This document shows, one piece after another, positions 35,206 through 41,713 of a stretch of DNA of 64,000 nucleotides (positions are counted from its first letter, which is position 1; the number at the start of each line of letters is the position of its first letter). Below the pieces are notes generated by a model. The model was not told where the DNA came from. It ran no database searches and saw only the letters and a program-made list of their open reading frames with translations. The stretch covers positions 1-64,000 of the forward strand of contig JAOQAD010000019.1 in the NCBI GenBank assembly GCA_025963775.1, in the 5' to 3' direction. Source of the DNA: Bacteroidota bacterium (GTDB lineage Bacteria > Bacteroidota > Bacteroidia > 2-12-FULL-35-15). Position numbers and translations under genes: made by a program.

Positions 35206-35285
35206 GCCCGGGTGGCGGAATTGGTAGACGCGCTGGTCTCAAACACCTGTGGGAAACCGTACCGGTTCGACTCCGGTCCCGGGTA
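35206..35285 (+). tRNA. tRNA-Leu (anticodon CAA)
   Basis: 80 bases. Acceptor stem GCCCGGG pairs with CCCGGGT (one G-U); D arm GGCGGAATTGGTAGACGCGC; anticodon loop CTCAAAC gives CAA, reading UUG; a short variable arm; T arm ACCGG-TTCGACT-CCGGT; discriminator A. CCA is not encoded. The anticodon stem has one T-T mismatch. Followed by a strong terminator. Confidence 0.93.
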
Positions 35286-35325
35286 CATTGTCCGGAAGCT
35301 TCCAAGTTCCGGACTTTAACGCTAG

Positions 35326-35362
35326 CCTTGCTTTCGTAAGAAAGCAGGGTTTTTGTTTTTTT
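35326..35362 (+). terminator. Intrinsic terminator of tRNA-Leu
   Basis: CCTTGCTTTC, loop GTAA, GAAAGCAGGG, then TTTTTGTTTTTTT. A second hairpin, GTCCGGAA/TTCCGGAC (35290-35314), sits between the tRNA and this terminator. Confidence 0.9.
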
Positions 35363-35365
35363 ATG

Positions 35366-35392
35366 GTAACTGGTTCGACCCCTATCCCGGTA
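35366..35392 (+). repeat. Degenerate copy of the tRNA-Leu 3' end (possible att scar)
   Basis: The stretch ACTGGTTCGACCCC then TATCCCGGTACA resembles the tRNA's ACCGGTTCGACTCC then GGTCCCGGGTACA (35260-35287), about 100 bases downstream of it. Duplicated tRNA 3' ends mark insertion sites of integrative elements; the AT-richer genes to about 41.4 kb follow. No integrase is visible. Confidence 0.5.
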
Positions 35393-35422
35393 CAAAGGGC
35401 ACGAAAGAGCTCTTAAAAGGAC

Positions 35423-35456
35423 AAAAGGTCACCTAAGAAAACCTGGTGGCCTTTTT
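35423..35456 (+). terminator. Hairpin terminator
   Basis: AAAAGGTCACC and GGTGGCCTTTT pair (one G-T) around TAAGAAAACCT, followed by T-rich sequence. It insulates the tRNA region from the ArsR gene. Confidence 0.7.
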
Positions 35457-35505
35457 CATTTCTTTTCGCATAAAACAATCCATTCCCGAAAAATAATTGA
35501 AAAAA

Positions 35506-35557
35506 TTTGCGCAATCAGGTAATTGCACATATATTTGCAAGCAAATGATTGCGCAAT
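35506..35557 (+). promoter_or_regulatory. Promoter and probable operator of the ArsR-SRPBCC pair
   Basis: TTTG (35506-35509), 20 bases, TATATTTG (35530-35537) is a full Bacteroidota promoter. TTGCGCAAT overlaps the -33 box (35507-35515), and the palindrome ATTGCGCAAT lies at 35548-35557, just after the expected start point. Two copies of one palindrome around the promoter fit autorepression by the ArsR protein. Confidence 0.75.
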
Positions 35558-35566
35558 TATAAACTA

Positions 35567-35893
35567 ATGGAAACAAGACGAGATGTTTTTCAGGCGATAG
35601 CCGACCCAACACGCAGGGCAATATTGGTTTTGCTTGCCTCACAGGTAATGACGCCGAATGCCATTGCAGAAGAATTTAATACAAGCAGGCAAGCAGTATC
35701 CAACCACATTAAAATACTCACTGAATGTAAATTGGTAAAGCAGGAACAGAAAGGAAGAGAAATTTATTATCACATCAATGCAAACAAAGTAAAAGAGATC
35801 GACAAATGGATTGAACAATTCAGGAAGATCTTGCAAACTCAATTCAATCAACTCGACAACGTATTATTAACACTAAAAAAACAGAAAAAATGA
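35567..35893 (+). CDS. ArsR/SmtB-family transcriptional regulator
   Basis: 108 residues from the ATG at 35567; the TTG at 35549 lies inside the operator palindrome. Winged helix: [20 protein letters not shown], then [20 protein letters not shown] and [20 protein letters not shown]. No metal-binding cysteine pair, so it is of the metal-independent type that pairs with SRPBCC genes. Overlaps the next gene by 4 bases (ATGA). Confidence 0.9.
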   Translation: METRRDVFQAIADPTRRAILVLLASQVMTPNAIAEEFNTSRQAVSNHIKILTECKLVKQEQKGREIYYHINANKVKEIDKWIEQFRKILQTQFNQLDNVLLTLKKQKK

Positions 35894-36390
35894 ACAACAA
35901 TTTGCTATTTGATTTTACCGTTGATAAAGCAGCGAAAACGGTATTCATAACAAGAGAATTTGATGCTGGCCTATCGCTCGTATGGGATGCATTTACCAAA
36001 GCAGAAATCCTTGACCAATGGGTCGCACCTAAACCTTTTATATCAAAAACAAAATTCCAGGATTTTAAAGTTGGCGGCCGAAGATTTTATGCGATGGTAA
36101 GCCCGGAAGGGAAAGAGGGTTGGATAATCCAGAAATACACTGCCATTAGCCCAAAAACCAACTTTAAACTATTTAATGCTTTTGCAGACAAAGATGAAAA
36201 CCCCGAATTGCCGGGTTCTGATTGGGATTATACCTTCAGCGAACAAAACGGAACCACAAAAGTCAGCATTACTATTTATAATGAATCGCTTGCCCGTTTG
36301 GAAAAAATGATTGAAATGGGCTTCACAGAAGGATTTAAAATGTCAATGGAAAATCTGGAAAATTTGTTGGCGGCTTTATCGCAACGATAG
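35890..36390 (+). CDS. SRPBCC (AHSA1-like) domain protein
   Basis: 166 residues. START-like ligand-binding fold: [53 protein letters not shown], and the long C-terminal helix [20 protein letters not shown]. Such proteins occur beside ArsR regulators in many bacteria; the ligand is unknown. Coupled to arsR by a 4-base overlap. Confidence 0.88.
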   Translation: MNNNLLFDFTVDKAAKTVFITREFDAGLSLVWDAFTKAEILDQWVAPKPFISKTKFQDFKVGGRRFYAMVSPEGKEGWIIQKYTAISPKTNFKLFNAFADKDENPELPGSDWDYTFSEQNGTTKVSITIYNESLARLEKMIEMGFTEGFKMSMENLENLLAALSQR

Positions 36391-36517
36391 CAGGTAGGTG
36401 TTGGGCTAAATGAAATTCACTGAACTGATTTCCAATTGCGTGAATTCATCAAAATCCTAATCCTATCAAAATCCTCCAAAAAGTTCGATATTTGAAACCC
36501 GATGGGTACAAATCAGA

Positions 36518-36553
36518 AACCCTTGGTAAATCCTTATTTATCAGGGTTTTTTG
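36518..36553 (+). terminator. Hairpin with T-run in the gap before the Crp-like gene
   Basis: AACCCTTGGTAAAT (36518-36531) and ATTTATCAGGGTT (36536-36548) pair with one bulge, followed by TTTTTGG. It ends the ArsR-SRPBCC transcript. GGGTACAAATCAGAAACCC just upstream resembles sequences seen near integrative-element ends, but that likeness is from memory. The rest of 36391-36664 has nothing recognisable. Confidence 0.65.
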
Positions 36554-36664
36554 GTTCGATAAAGCAGCTTCGAAAAACAAAACAGTTTATTTCAGGCAAT
36601 TACTCGTTCGGGTCTGGAAGTCGGATAAAAGAAATTAGTACTTAATTCTGCATCTTTAAGCAAA

Positions 36665-37237
36665 ATGGAAGCAAAAAATAACTTAAAAAAATTGATGCAA
36701 ATGTTTTCAACTTTTGACGGGAAAGATCTCGATAAGGTGGTTGATTGTTTTAAAGCAAGGCTAATTAAAAAGAATGAAATTTTAGTATCTGAAGGTGAGA
36801 TCTCCAAAGAATTTTATTTTATCAATAGCGGATGTATTCGAACCTATTTTATTACAAAACAAGGTCACGAAAAAACCAGATACCTAATGATTGAACCTTC
36901 GATCGGTACAGCGCTTACAAGTTTTATTTCTCAAAAACCATCCTTTGAATTTATTGATGCATTAGAAAAAACGGAGCTCTTGGTTATTAATCGCAAAGAT
37001 TTTTACCGTCTTGTAGATGAAATTCCGCAATGGAAAAATTTCTATTTGAAAATAATGGAAATGGCTTATTCATTTCAAAATAGAAAAATTGAAAGTTTGG
37101 TTACCTTATCAGCAAAAGAAAGGTACAACCAATTGATAAAAGAAAATCCCAAAGTCGTGCAACGCCTTTCTAATAAAATAATAGCCTCTTATCTTGATAT
37201 AAAACAGGAAACATTAAGCAGATTGAAATCAAAATGA
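36665..37237 (+). CDS. Crp/Fnr-family transcriptional regulator
   Basis: 190 residues. N-terminal cyclic-nucleotide-binding-like beta barrel (KKNEILVSEGEISKEFYFIN then SGCIRTYF). C-terminal helix-turn-helix is short: RLSNKIIASYLDIKQETLSR. Residues for cAMP binding are not conserved, as in most Bacteroidota members. It lies upstream of a DHFR-like gene on the same strand, with a 61-base gap. Codons are AT-rich like the rest of this stretch. Confidence 0.85.
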   Translation: MEAKNNLKKLMQMFSTFDGKDLDKVVDCFKARLIKKNEILVSEGEISKEFYFINSGCIRTYFITKQGHEKTRYLMIEPSIGTALTSFISQKPSFEFIDALEKTELLVINRKDFYRLVDEIPQWKNFYLKIMEMAYSFQNRKIESLVTLSAKERYNQLIKENPKVVQRLSNKIIASYLDIKQETLSRLKSK

Positions 37238-37298
37238 TTTTTTGACCCAGGTCAATGTTTTGCAAAACTTATCGTTGTTACTTTGCTAAAAAAAACAA

Positions 37299-37859
37299 AT
37301 GAGCAAACTAACTTCTTTCACATTCATTACCCTTAATGGTTTTTTCAAAGGCCAAAACGAGGATACAAGCTGGCATCCCCACGGTGGCGAAGCCGGTAAA
37401 TTCGCAAACGATGCTTCAGGTGCCGATAACATATTGCTTTTCGGACGAAAAACATTTGAAATTATGGCAGATTTTTGGCCATCACCTATGGCAGCAGAAT
37501 TATTTCCAATAGTTGCGGAAAATATGAACAGATCTCAAAAAATAGTCTGCTCAAATACTTTGAAAAAAGCGGATTGGAAAAACACAACCATAATGAGCGG
37601 AGACATCATTGAACAAATAAAACAATTAAAGCAGACCACAAAAAAGAGCATAACCATTTTGGGTAGCGGAAGCCTTCTCACACAACTTTCCGATGCCTGT
37701 CTTATTGACAACTACACCATTATGCTCGATCCGGTTGCTTTAGGCAAAGGCGTTTCCGTTTTTGACGGCATAAAGAGTAATTTGGAATTAATACTGGTAT
37801 CAAGTCGCGTGTTCGGGAAGGACGGTATAGTATTACTCAATTATGAAAGAAAACAATAG
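37299..37859 (+). CDS. Dihydrofolate reductase family protein (RibD C-terminal-like)
   Basis: 186 residues. FTFITLNGFFKGQNEDTSWH at the start, ILLFGRKTFEIMADFW in the middle (GRKT contacts the cofactor phosphate), and ITILGSGSLLTQLSDACLID near 125-144. This is the RibD-C/DHFR-like fold common in Bacteroidota; it is not a confirmed folate enzyme, and the substrate is unknown. Lies behind the Crp-like gene; possibly controlled by it. Confidence 0.85.
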   Translation: MSKLTSFTFITLNGFFKGQNEDTSWHPHGGEAGKFANDASGADNILLFGRKTFEIMADFWPSPMAAELFPIVAENMNRSQKIVCSNTLKKADWKNTTIMSGDIIEQIKQLKQTTKKSITILGSGSLLTQLSDACLIDNYTIMLDPVALGKGVSVFDGIKSNLELILVSSRVFGKDGIVLLNYERKQ

Positions 37860-37873
37860 CACGTTCAGTCTGA

Positions 37874-38284
37874 ATTAAAAAGTACAAATTCAATTCTTGT
37901 AAATATGGACGAAGGTGCTGTTACTACTGCTCTTGTTACCGTTCTTGCGGAACAAGTGTTTTGAGAGCATTGTCATTAACGGCCTGCAGGTCGGTGGCAG
38001 AAACGGGCCTGTCGGCGGCCGGTGAAACCAATTTCTTTAATCTTTATCCAAATCCATCCGCTGATGTACTGAACCTGGATATTGCAGCAGGGTCAGACGC
38101 TGAAATTTTACTTGAAGTATTTGATGTGTCTGGTCAGGAAGTGATCTCCCAAAAATATTCCGTAATGAGGGGCACAAATTCAATTATAACAGATGTCAAC
38201 GCTTTGAAGGCCGGAACATACCTTTTGAAAATAAGGGATAACAATTCCTCCTTTGAAGCATCCTGGGTGTTTATTAAGCAATAA
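37874..38284 (+). pseudogene. Remnant: C-terminal T9SS sorting domain without its protein
   Basis: The frame is open from 37874, but the only start-like codon (TTG at 37961) gives no signal peptide. From about 38020 it reads FNLYPNPSADVLNLDIAAGS then DAEILLEVFDVSGQEV ... LKAGTYLLKIRDNNSSF, a standard T9SS type A domain of about 85 residues. A sorting domain without cargo or signal peptide implies a truncated gene. The sequence before 38000 (Cys/Tyr-rich in this frame) does not look coding. Confidence 0.75.
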
Positions 38285-38327
38285 AAGAATCTGCAGGGAG
38301 TTGGTTCATATATGAATGCGATGTTAA

Positions 38328-38576
38328 CCAGCTATTAAAAATTCGCAAATACCGGACTCCACTTTCACGCAACCGACAGTCATATACATTGGCGTTGGTA
38401 AGGAAGGATTAACTCCGACGAAAGTAGCTCGGGTTATGGAGGCTGACGCTAATCTGCTTGCAGAAAAACTCAAATCGGATAAAAGTAAGCGGGTGCATGT
38501 TCATTTTGATTATTTGCCGGACGAAGATCACGCTACAATAAGTCACCAGGCTATCTGCAACGCTTTAAAATCATGA
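38328..38576 (+). pseudogene. Remnant: C-terminus of an alpha/beta-hydrolase (esterase-like)
   Basis: 82 codons without a start: ...IPDSTFTQPTVIYIGVGKEG then LTPTKVARVMEADANLLAEK, KRVHVHFDYLPDEDHATISH and QAICNALKS before a TGA at 38574-38576. The order, a GVG strand, a long helix, then a strand with an acid-acid-H motif (PDEDHATI), matches the end of Fes/IroE-type esterases, with the histidine as the triad member. An in-frame TAA lies at 38325. The N-terminal three quarters are missing. Confidence 0.7.
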
Positions 38577-38617
38577 GTGATGAAAGAGAATAATACCGGT
38601 TTAAAATGCAGAACAAA

Positions 38618-39274
38618 CTACTTTTTTTTGTTAAGTGTTTTCTGTTCTCCAACCACATTTTTATATACCTCATCGAAAGACTCTCCTTTGTGCTGTTGCC
38701 ATAATGCGGAAAATTTCATTTCGGTATTTTTCAATAATTGAATACAGAGTTCTTTATCATCATCCGTTAGATTATGCATTAACATCTTTGCGTTTTTTAA
38801 AATTCTTTCTAAGCATATTTCGGCCACTTTTTCACCTTTTGCTGTCAATTCGATCCTCTTTGAACGCTTATCTTCTTTGTCATTATATTCCTTAATCAAA
38901 CCTCTTTTTTTCATACGCGTCAACATATCTGTACCGCTTGAAAGCTCGAATAAATTGGCGTAAATTACTTCGGTTTTCTTTGGGTTTTTTTCCTGTTTGA
39001 TCGTGGCTAATATTCCAAATTCTTCAATTTGGTTTAAATCCGTTCCTTTAAGTGCCATGTTTGCGTATGACATATTTAACTTACTGATCCTTCCAATGAT
39101 TTTCAGTAATAAGCCATCATTCGAGGAAGGTATGACCCCGCCAACCAATGGCCCTTTTAATTTTTTTTCCCTTCCCTTCGCGAGATGATACCTGCAAAAA
39201 TCTTCAATAGTTCCTTCAGGATGTTTTGTTTCAAAATCTCCCCATTCTTTTACCAGTGTAACTGTCTTATTCAT
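38618..39274 (-). CDS. MarR-family transcriptional regulator
   Basis: 218 residues, longer than usual through a 65-residue N-terminal extension. Winged helix in the centre: TDLNQIEEFGILATIKQEKN, TEVIYANLFELSSGTDMLTR, MKKRGLIKEYNDKEDKRSKR and IELTAKGEKVAE. Divergent from the DoxX-like gene, with three copies of a TCGTWWACG motif between them. It probably represses itself and the divergent group. Confidence 0.88.
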   Translation of the reverse strand: MNKTVTLVKEWGDFETKHPEGTIEDFCRYHLAKGREKKLKGPLVGGVIPSSNDGLLLKIIGRISKLNMSYANMALKGTDLNQIEEFGILATIKQEKNPKKTEVIYANLFELSSGTDMLTRMKKRGLIKEYNDKEDKRSKRIELTAKGEKVAEICLERILKNAKMLMHNLTDDDKELCIQLLKNTEMKFSALWQQHKGESFDEVYKNVVGEQKTLNKKK

Positions 39275-39285
39275 ACTGTTTTAAT

Positions 39286-39378
39286 TCGTTTACGGAGTAA
39301 AAATACAAAAAAACGCTTCGATATATTGCATTTTATATCGTAAACGTATTATATTTGCATAATAAATATCGTTAACGA
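39286..39378. promoter_or_regulatory. Divergent promoter region with three MarR-operator-like motifs
   Basis: TCGTTTACGG (39286-39295), TCGTAAACGT (39338-39347) and TCGTTAACGA (39369-39378) share TCGTWWACG and are spaced 52 and 31 bases apart, close to 5 and 3 helical turns. A plus-strand promoter, ATTG (39325-39328), 21 bases, TATATTTG (39350-39357), lies between the second and third. CGATATA/TATATCG (near 39319-39340) adds an inverted repeat. Confidence 0.65.
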
Positions 39379-39400
39379 AGTATAATTAATCAATAAAAAA

Positions 39401-39799
39401 ATGGGAACAATTCAAAAAAAGAAACCTCTTTACCTGATAGCTAAAGGCTTTATAAGCTTCTTTATATTATTTAGTGCCTATTATTCTTACTCGCATGGGC
39501 CGGATTTAAGAATGCTCGGATTTCCCGACTATTTCCGGATCGAATTGGTTATTGCAAAAGTAACCGGAGGTGTCGTGCTCTTAATTCCACAAACTCCTAT
39601 AAGAATTAAAGAATGGGTATACGCAGGCTTTCTAATTGCTATGATATCTGCTTTTATTGCTCATGTCTGCAGCAATGATCCTATTTCAAAAATTATATCC
39701 GTAGCAATCGACTTCATTCTTATTATCACTTGTATAAGATACGTGTCCAAAAAGGATATGGAAACAGAAAATCAATTAAAAAAACAAACAGACAATTAA
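39401..39799 (+). CDS. DoxX-like small membrane protein
   Basis: 132 residues with four membrane spans (about 13-30, 48-64, 72-90 and 93-112). FRIELVIAKVTGGVVLLIPQ then TPIRIKEWVYAGF is typical of DoxX/DoxD-like proteins. First gene of a plus-strand group with a membrane protein, cytochrome c and an NAD(P)-binding protein. A redox or stress role is possible; its exact function is unknown. Confidence 0.8.
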   Translation: MGTIQKKKPLYLIAKGFISFFILFSAYYSYSHGPDLRMLGFPDYFRIELVIAKVTGGVVLLIPQTPIRIKEWVYAGFLIAMISAFIAHVCSNDPISKIISVAIDFILIITCIRYVSKKDMETENQLKKQTDN

Positions 39800-39801
39800 C
39801 T

Positions 39802-40278
39802 ATGGAACAAACGATTTACAAAATAGCCCTGGTAGTGCATATTGTAGGAATTACAATAATGTCCGGAACCACATTTATCGATTTTATAAGCTTCAGGCAC
39901 TTCTGGAAAATATTGCCTGAAAATAGGCCAGCAGCTTTGGTCACGGCAGATTCTCTGTATAAGTTACAGCGCTTTATGGGTATAGGCATGCTCATTATTA
40001 TTTTATCAGGCGTTGGTATGATGATATTTCTTCACCAGGTATGGGGGCAACAAATTTGGTTCCGTGTTAAAATCGGAATTCTTGTACTCATAATTATTAA
40101 CGGTTTAGCAATTAGAAGGCGATTGGGAAATAATTTGAAAAAACTCCTGGTGGAATTACCTGGGACTGAAACAGATTCTAAGCTCTCTAAACTCAAAAGT
40201 AATATGACGGTAGTGCATCTGTTTCAAATGCTATTCTTTGTGGCGATTTTTATTCTTAGTGTTTTTAAATTTAATTAA
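39802..40278 (+). CDS. DUF2269-like integral membrane protein
   Basis: 158 residues from the ATG at 39802, 2 bases after the DoxX stop. An earlier in-frame start would overlap the DoxX gene. Four membrane spans; KIALVVHIVGITIMSGTTFI DFI at the start includes a His in the first helix that could bind heme, as in cytochrome b-like small membrane proteins. A partner of the downstream cytochrome c is plausible. Confidence 0.65.
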   Translation: MEQTIYKIALVVHIVGITIMSGTTFIDFISFRHFWKILPENRPAALVTADSLYKLQRFMGIGMLIIILSGVGMMIFLHQVWGQQIWFRVKIGILVLIIINGLAIRRRLGNNLKKLLVELPGTETDSKLSKLKSNMTVVHLFQMLFFVAIFILSVFKFN

Positions 40279-40289
40279 TATCATCCGAC

Positions 40290-40631
40290 ATGAAAACACA
40301 CACGATACTTCTATTAGCAATACTATCCATTCTTGTTGGATGCTCATCGCCTGAAAATAAATCCGCTACACAACAGCAAACACCTTCCCAGCCAGCAGAA
40401 ATATCGGACAATGGCAATAATCTGTTCGAAGAAAAATGTGCTGCTTGCCATGGTGCTGATGGAACAGCTGGAATTGCAAATGCAGCAAATCTTCAAATTA
40501 GTAAGCTGGACACAATTTCTGTGATCAGAATGATTACTCATGGTAAAAGTACCATGCCGGCATTTGCAGAACAACTTGACACTGGCGAGATAAAACAAAT
40601 CACAAACTATGTATTCAATCTAAGAAAATAA
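40290..40631 (+). CDS. Lipoprotein cytochrome c
   Basis: 113 residues. Lipobox LVGC with C18, so it is a lipid-anchored periplasmic or outer-membrane protein. A Ser/Gln/Pro linker leads to one heme site CAACH at 50-54, with M89 in STMPAF as the likely second ligand. This is a small class I c-type cytochrome (Cytochrome_CBB3-like). It lies 11 bases behind the four-span protein, suggesting a small electron-transfer unit. Confidence 0.9.
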   Translation: MKTHTILLLAILSILVGCSSPENKSATQQQTPSQPAEISDNGNNLFEEKCAACHGADGTAGIANAANLQISKLDTISVIRMITHGKSTMPAFAEQLDTGEIKQITNYVFNLRK

Positions 40632-40747
40632 AAAAGATCAGGCAATGAATAAGATACGGTTCATACTCAATATTCCTTTTGAAATGCACATCTGCATGCT
40701 TCGCTTATTAATTAAATTATCAAAAAACAAATCTCAAATCATATAAT

Positions 40748-41407
40748 ATGGAAACAATTAAAAATTCAACACCTTATAATATTGTCGTATTAGGTGCAAA
40801 TGGCGGCATTGGTCGTCAGGCTCTAGAAGAGGCTTTAAAAGCCGGGCATAATGTTACAGCGGTATTACGCACCCCGGCAAATTTAATTTTATCTCATCCA
40901 AATCTTCAAATTGTAAAAGGCGATGTGATGAATACCGAAACTTTAGAACAATACCTCACAAATAAAGATGCAGTCATATCGGCAATAGGTAAAAATTCAT
41001 TTAAGGCTACAACGCTTTATTCTCAAGGAAATAAAAACCTTATGGCTGCAATGCAAAAAACAGGATCAAAAAGAGTGTTTTTCATTTCAGCCTCTGGCCT
41101 CGATGTAAACCCAACTCATTCTTTAATAGTGAGATTTGCAACTAAATACATTTTACAAAAATTATTGCGCAACATGTATGCAGATATAAGAATAATGGAA
41201 AAAAGTGTACAGCAAACCGATTTAAACTGGACTATACTGCGTCCTCCAAAGCTTACTGATAAACCCGTAACAGGGAAATACCGTGTTGCTGTCAATACTA
41301 TTTTAAACAATGGCCTTTCAATTTCACGTGCTGATGTCGCACATTTTATGATTAATAATATAACTAATGAAACAATTTATCAAAAAACTGTTGAAATTGG
41401 ATATTAA
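40748..41407 (+). CDS. NAD(P)H-binding protein (NmrA/SDR-like)
   Basis: 219 residues. Rossmann start IVVLGANGGIGRQALEEALK (about 11-30), VTAVLRTPANL as the cofactor-specificity loop, KDAVISAIGKNSF, and VFFISASGLDV. No classical YxxxK catalytic pair, so it belongs to atypical extended SDRs (NAD(P)H-binding, PF13460-like), often redox sensors or epimerase-like. A 116-base gap with no gene separates it from cytochrome c. Last gene of the AT-rich accessory stretch. Confidence 0.85.
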   Translation: METIKNSTPYNIVVLGANGGIGRQALEEALKAGHNVTAVLRTPANLILSHPNLQIVKGDVMNTETLEQYLTNKDAVISAIGKNSFKATTLYSQGNKNLMAAMQKTGSKRVFFISASGLDVNPTHSLIVRFATKYILQKLLRNMYADIRIMEKSVQQTDLNWTILRPPKLTDKPVTGKYRVAVNTILNNGLSISRADVAHFMINNITNETIYQKTVEIGY

Positions 41408-41495
41408 AAAATGCGCTCATCCAAAGAATTATTTTCTTGTTATTGCTTTACCCTCTATATTGGAAACAGGGGCATTTGGAGGATAATAAGCAGAA

Positions 41496-41526
41496 CAAAA
41501 AAGCCTCCCGTTTGAGAGGCTTTTTT
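41496..41526. terminator. Intrinsic terminator closing the accessory stretch
   Basis: AAAAAAGCCTC, loop CCGTTTGA, GAGGCTTTTTT. It can act on both strands. The remaining 41527-41713 has a promoter but no gene. Confidence 0.88.
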
Positions 41527-41660
41527 CGTTAGGTGCTGAATTTCAATATTCTATACATCTTAAAGTGTAAACTCCAATAATTTTTACCGTTTTAAGCAGA
41601 AAATAAAAGGATACGGAGTAAGGCATACCCGATCAGACTTCCAACAATAAACCTTTTCTG

Positions 41661-41692
41661 ATTGGGTTCCGCTTGTTTCAAGGGTATTTTTG
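41661..41692 (+). promoter_or_regulatory. Promoter of the repeat-rich CHU_C protein gene
   Basis: ATTG (41661-41664), 20 bases, TATTTTTG (41685-41692), 21 bases before the ATG. The -33 box deviates by one base. Confidence 0.6.
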
Positions 41693-41713
41693 ATGTAATC
41701 AAATTTCCTCATC

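Noticed and set aside
35200-41500. Intact integrative element next to tRNA-Leu
   Set aside because: No integrase, relaxase or phage gene is present; only a possible scar can be claimed.
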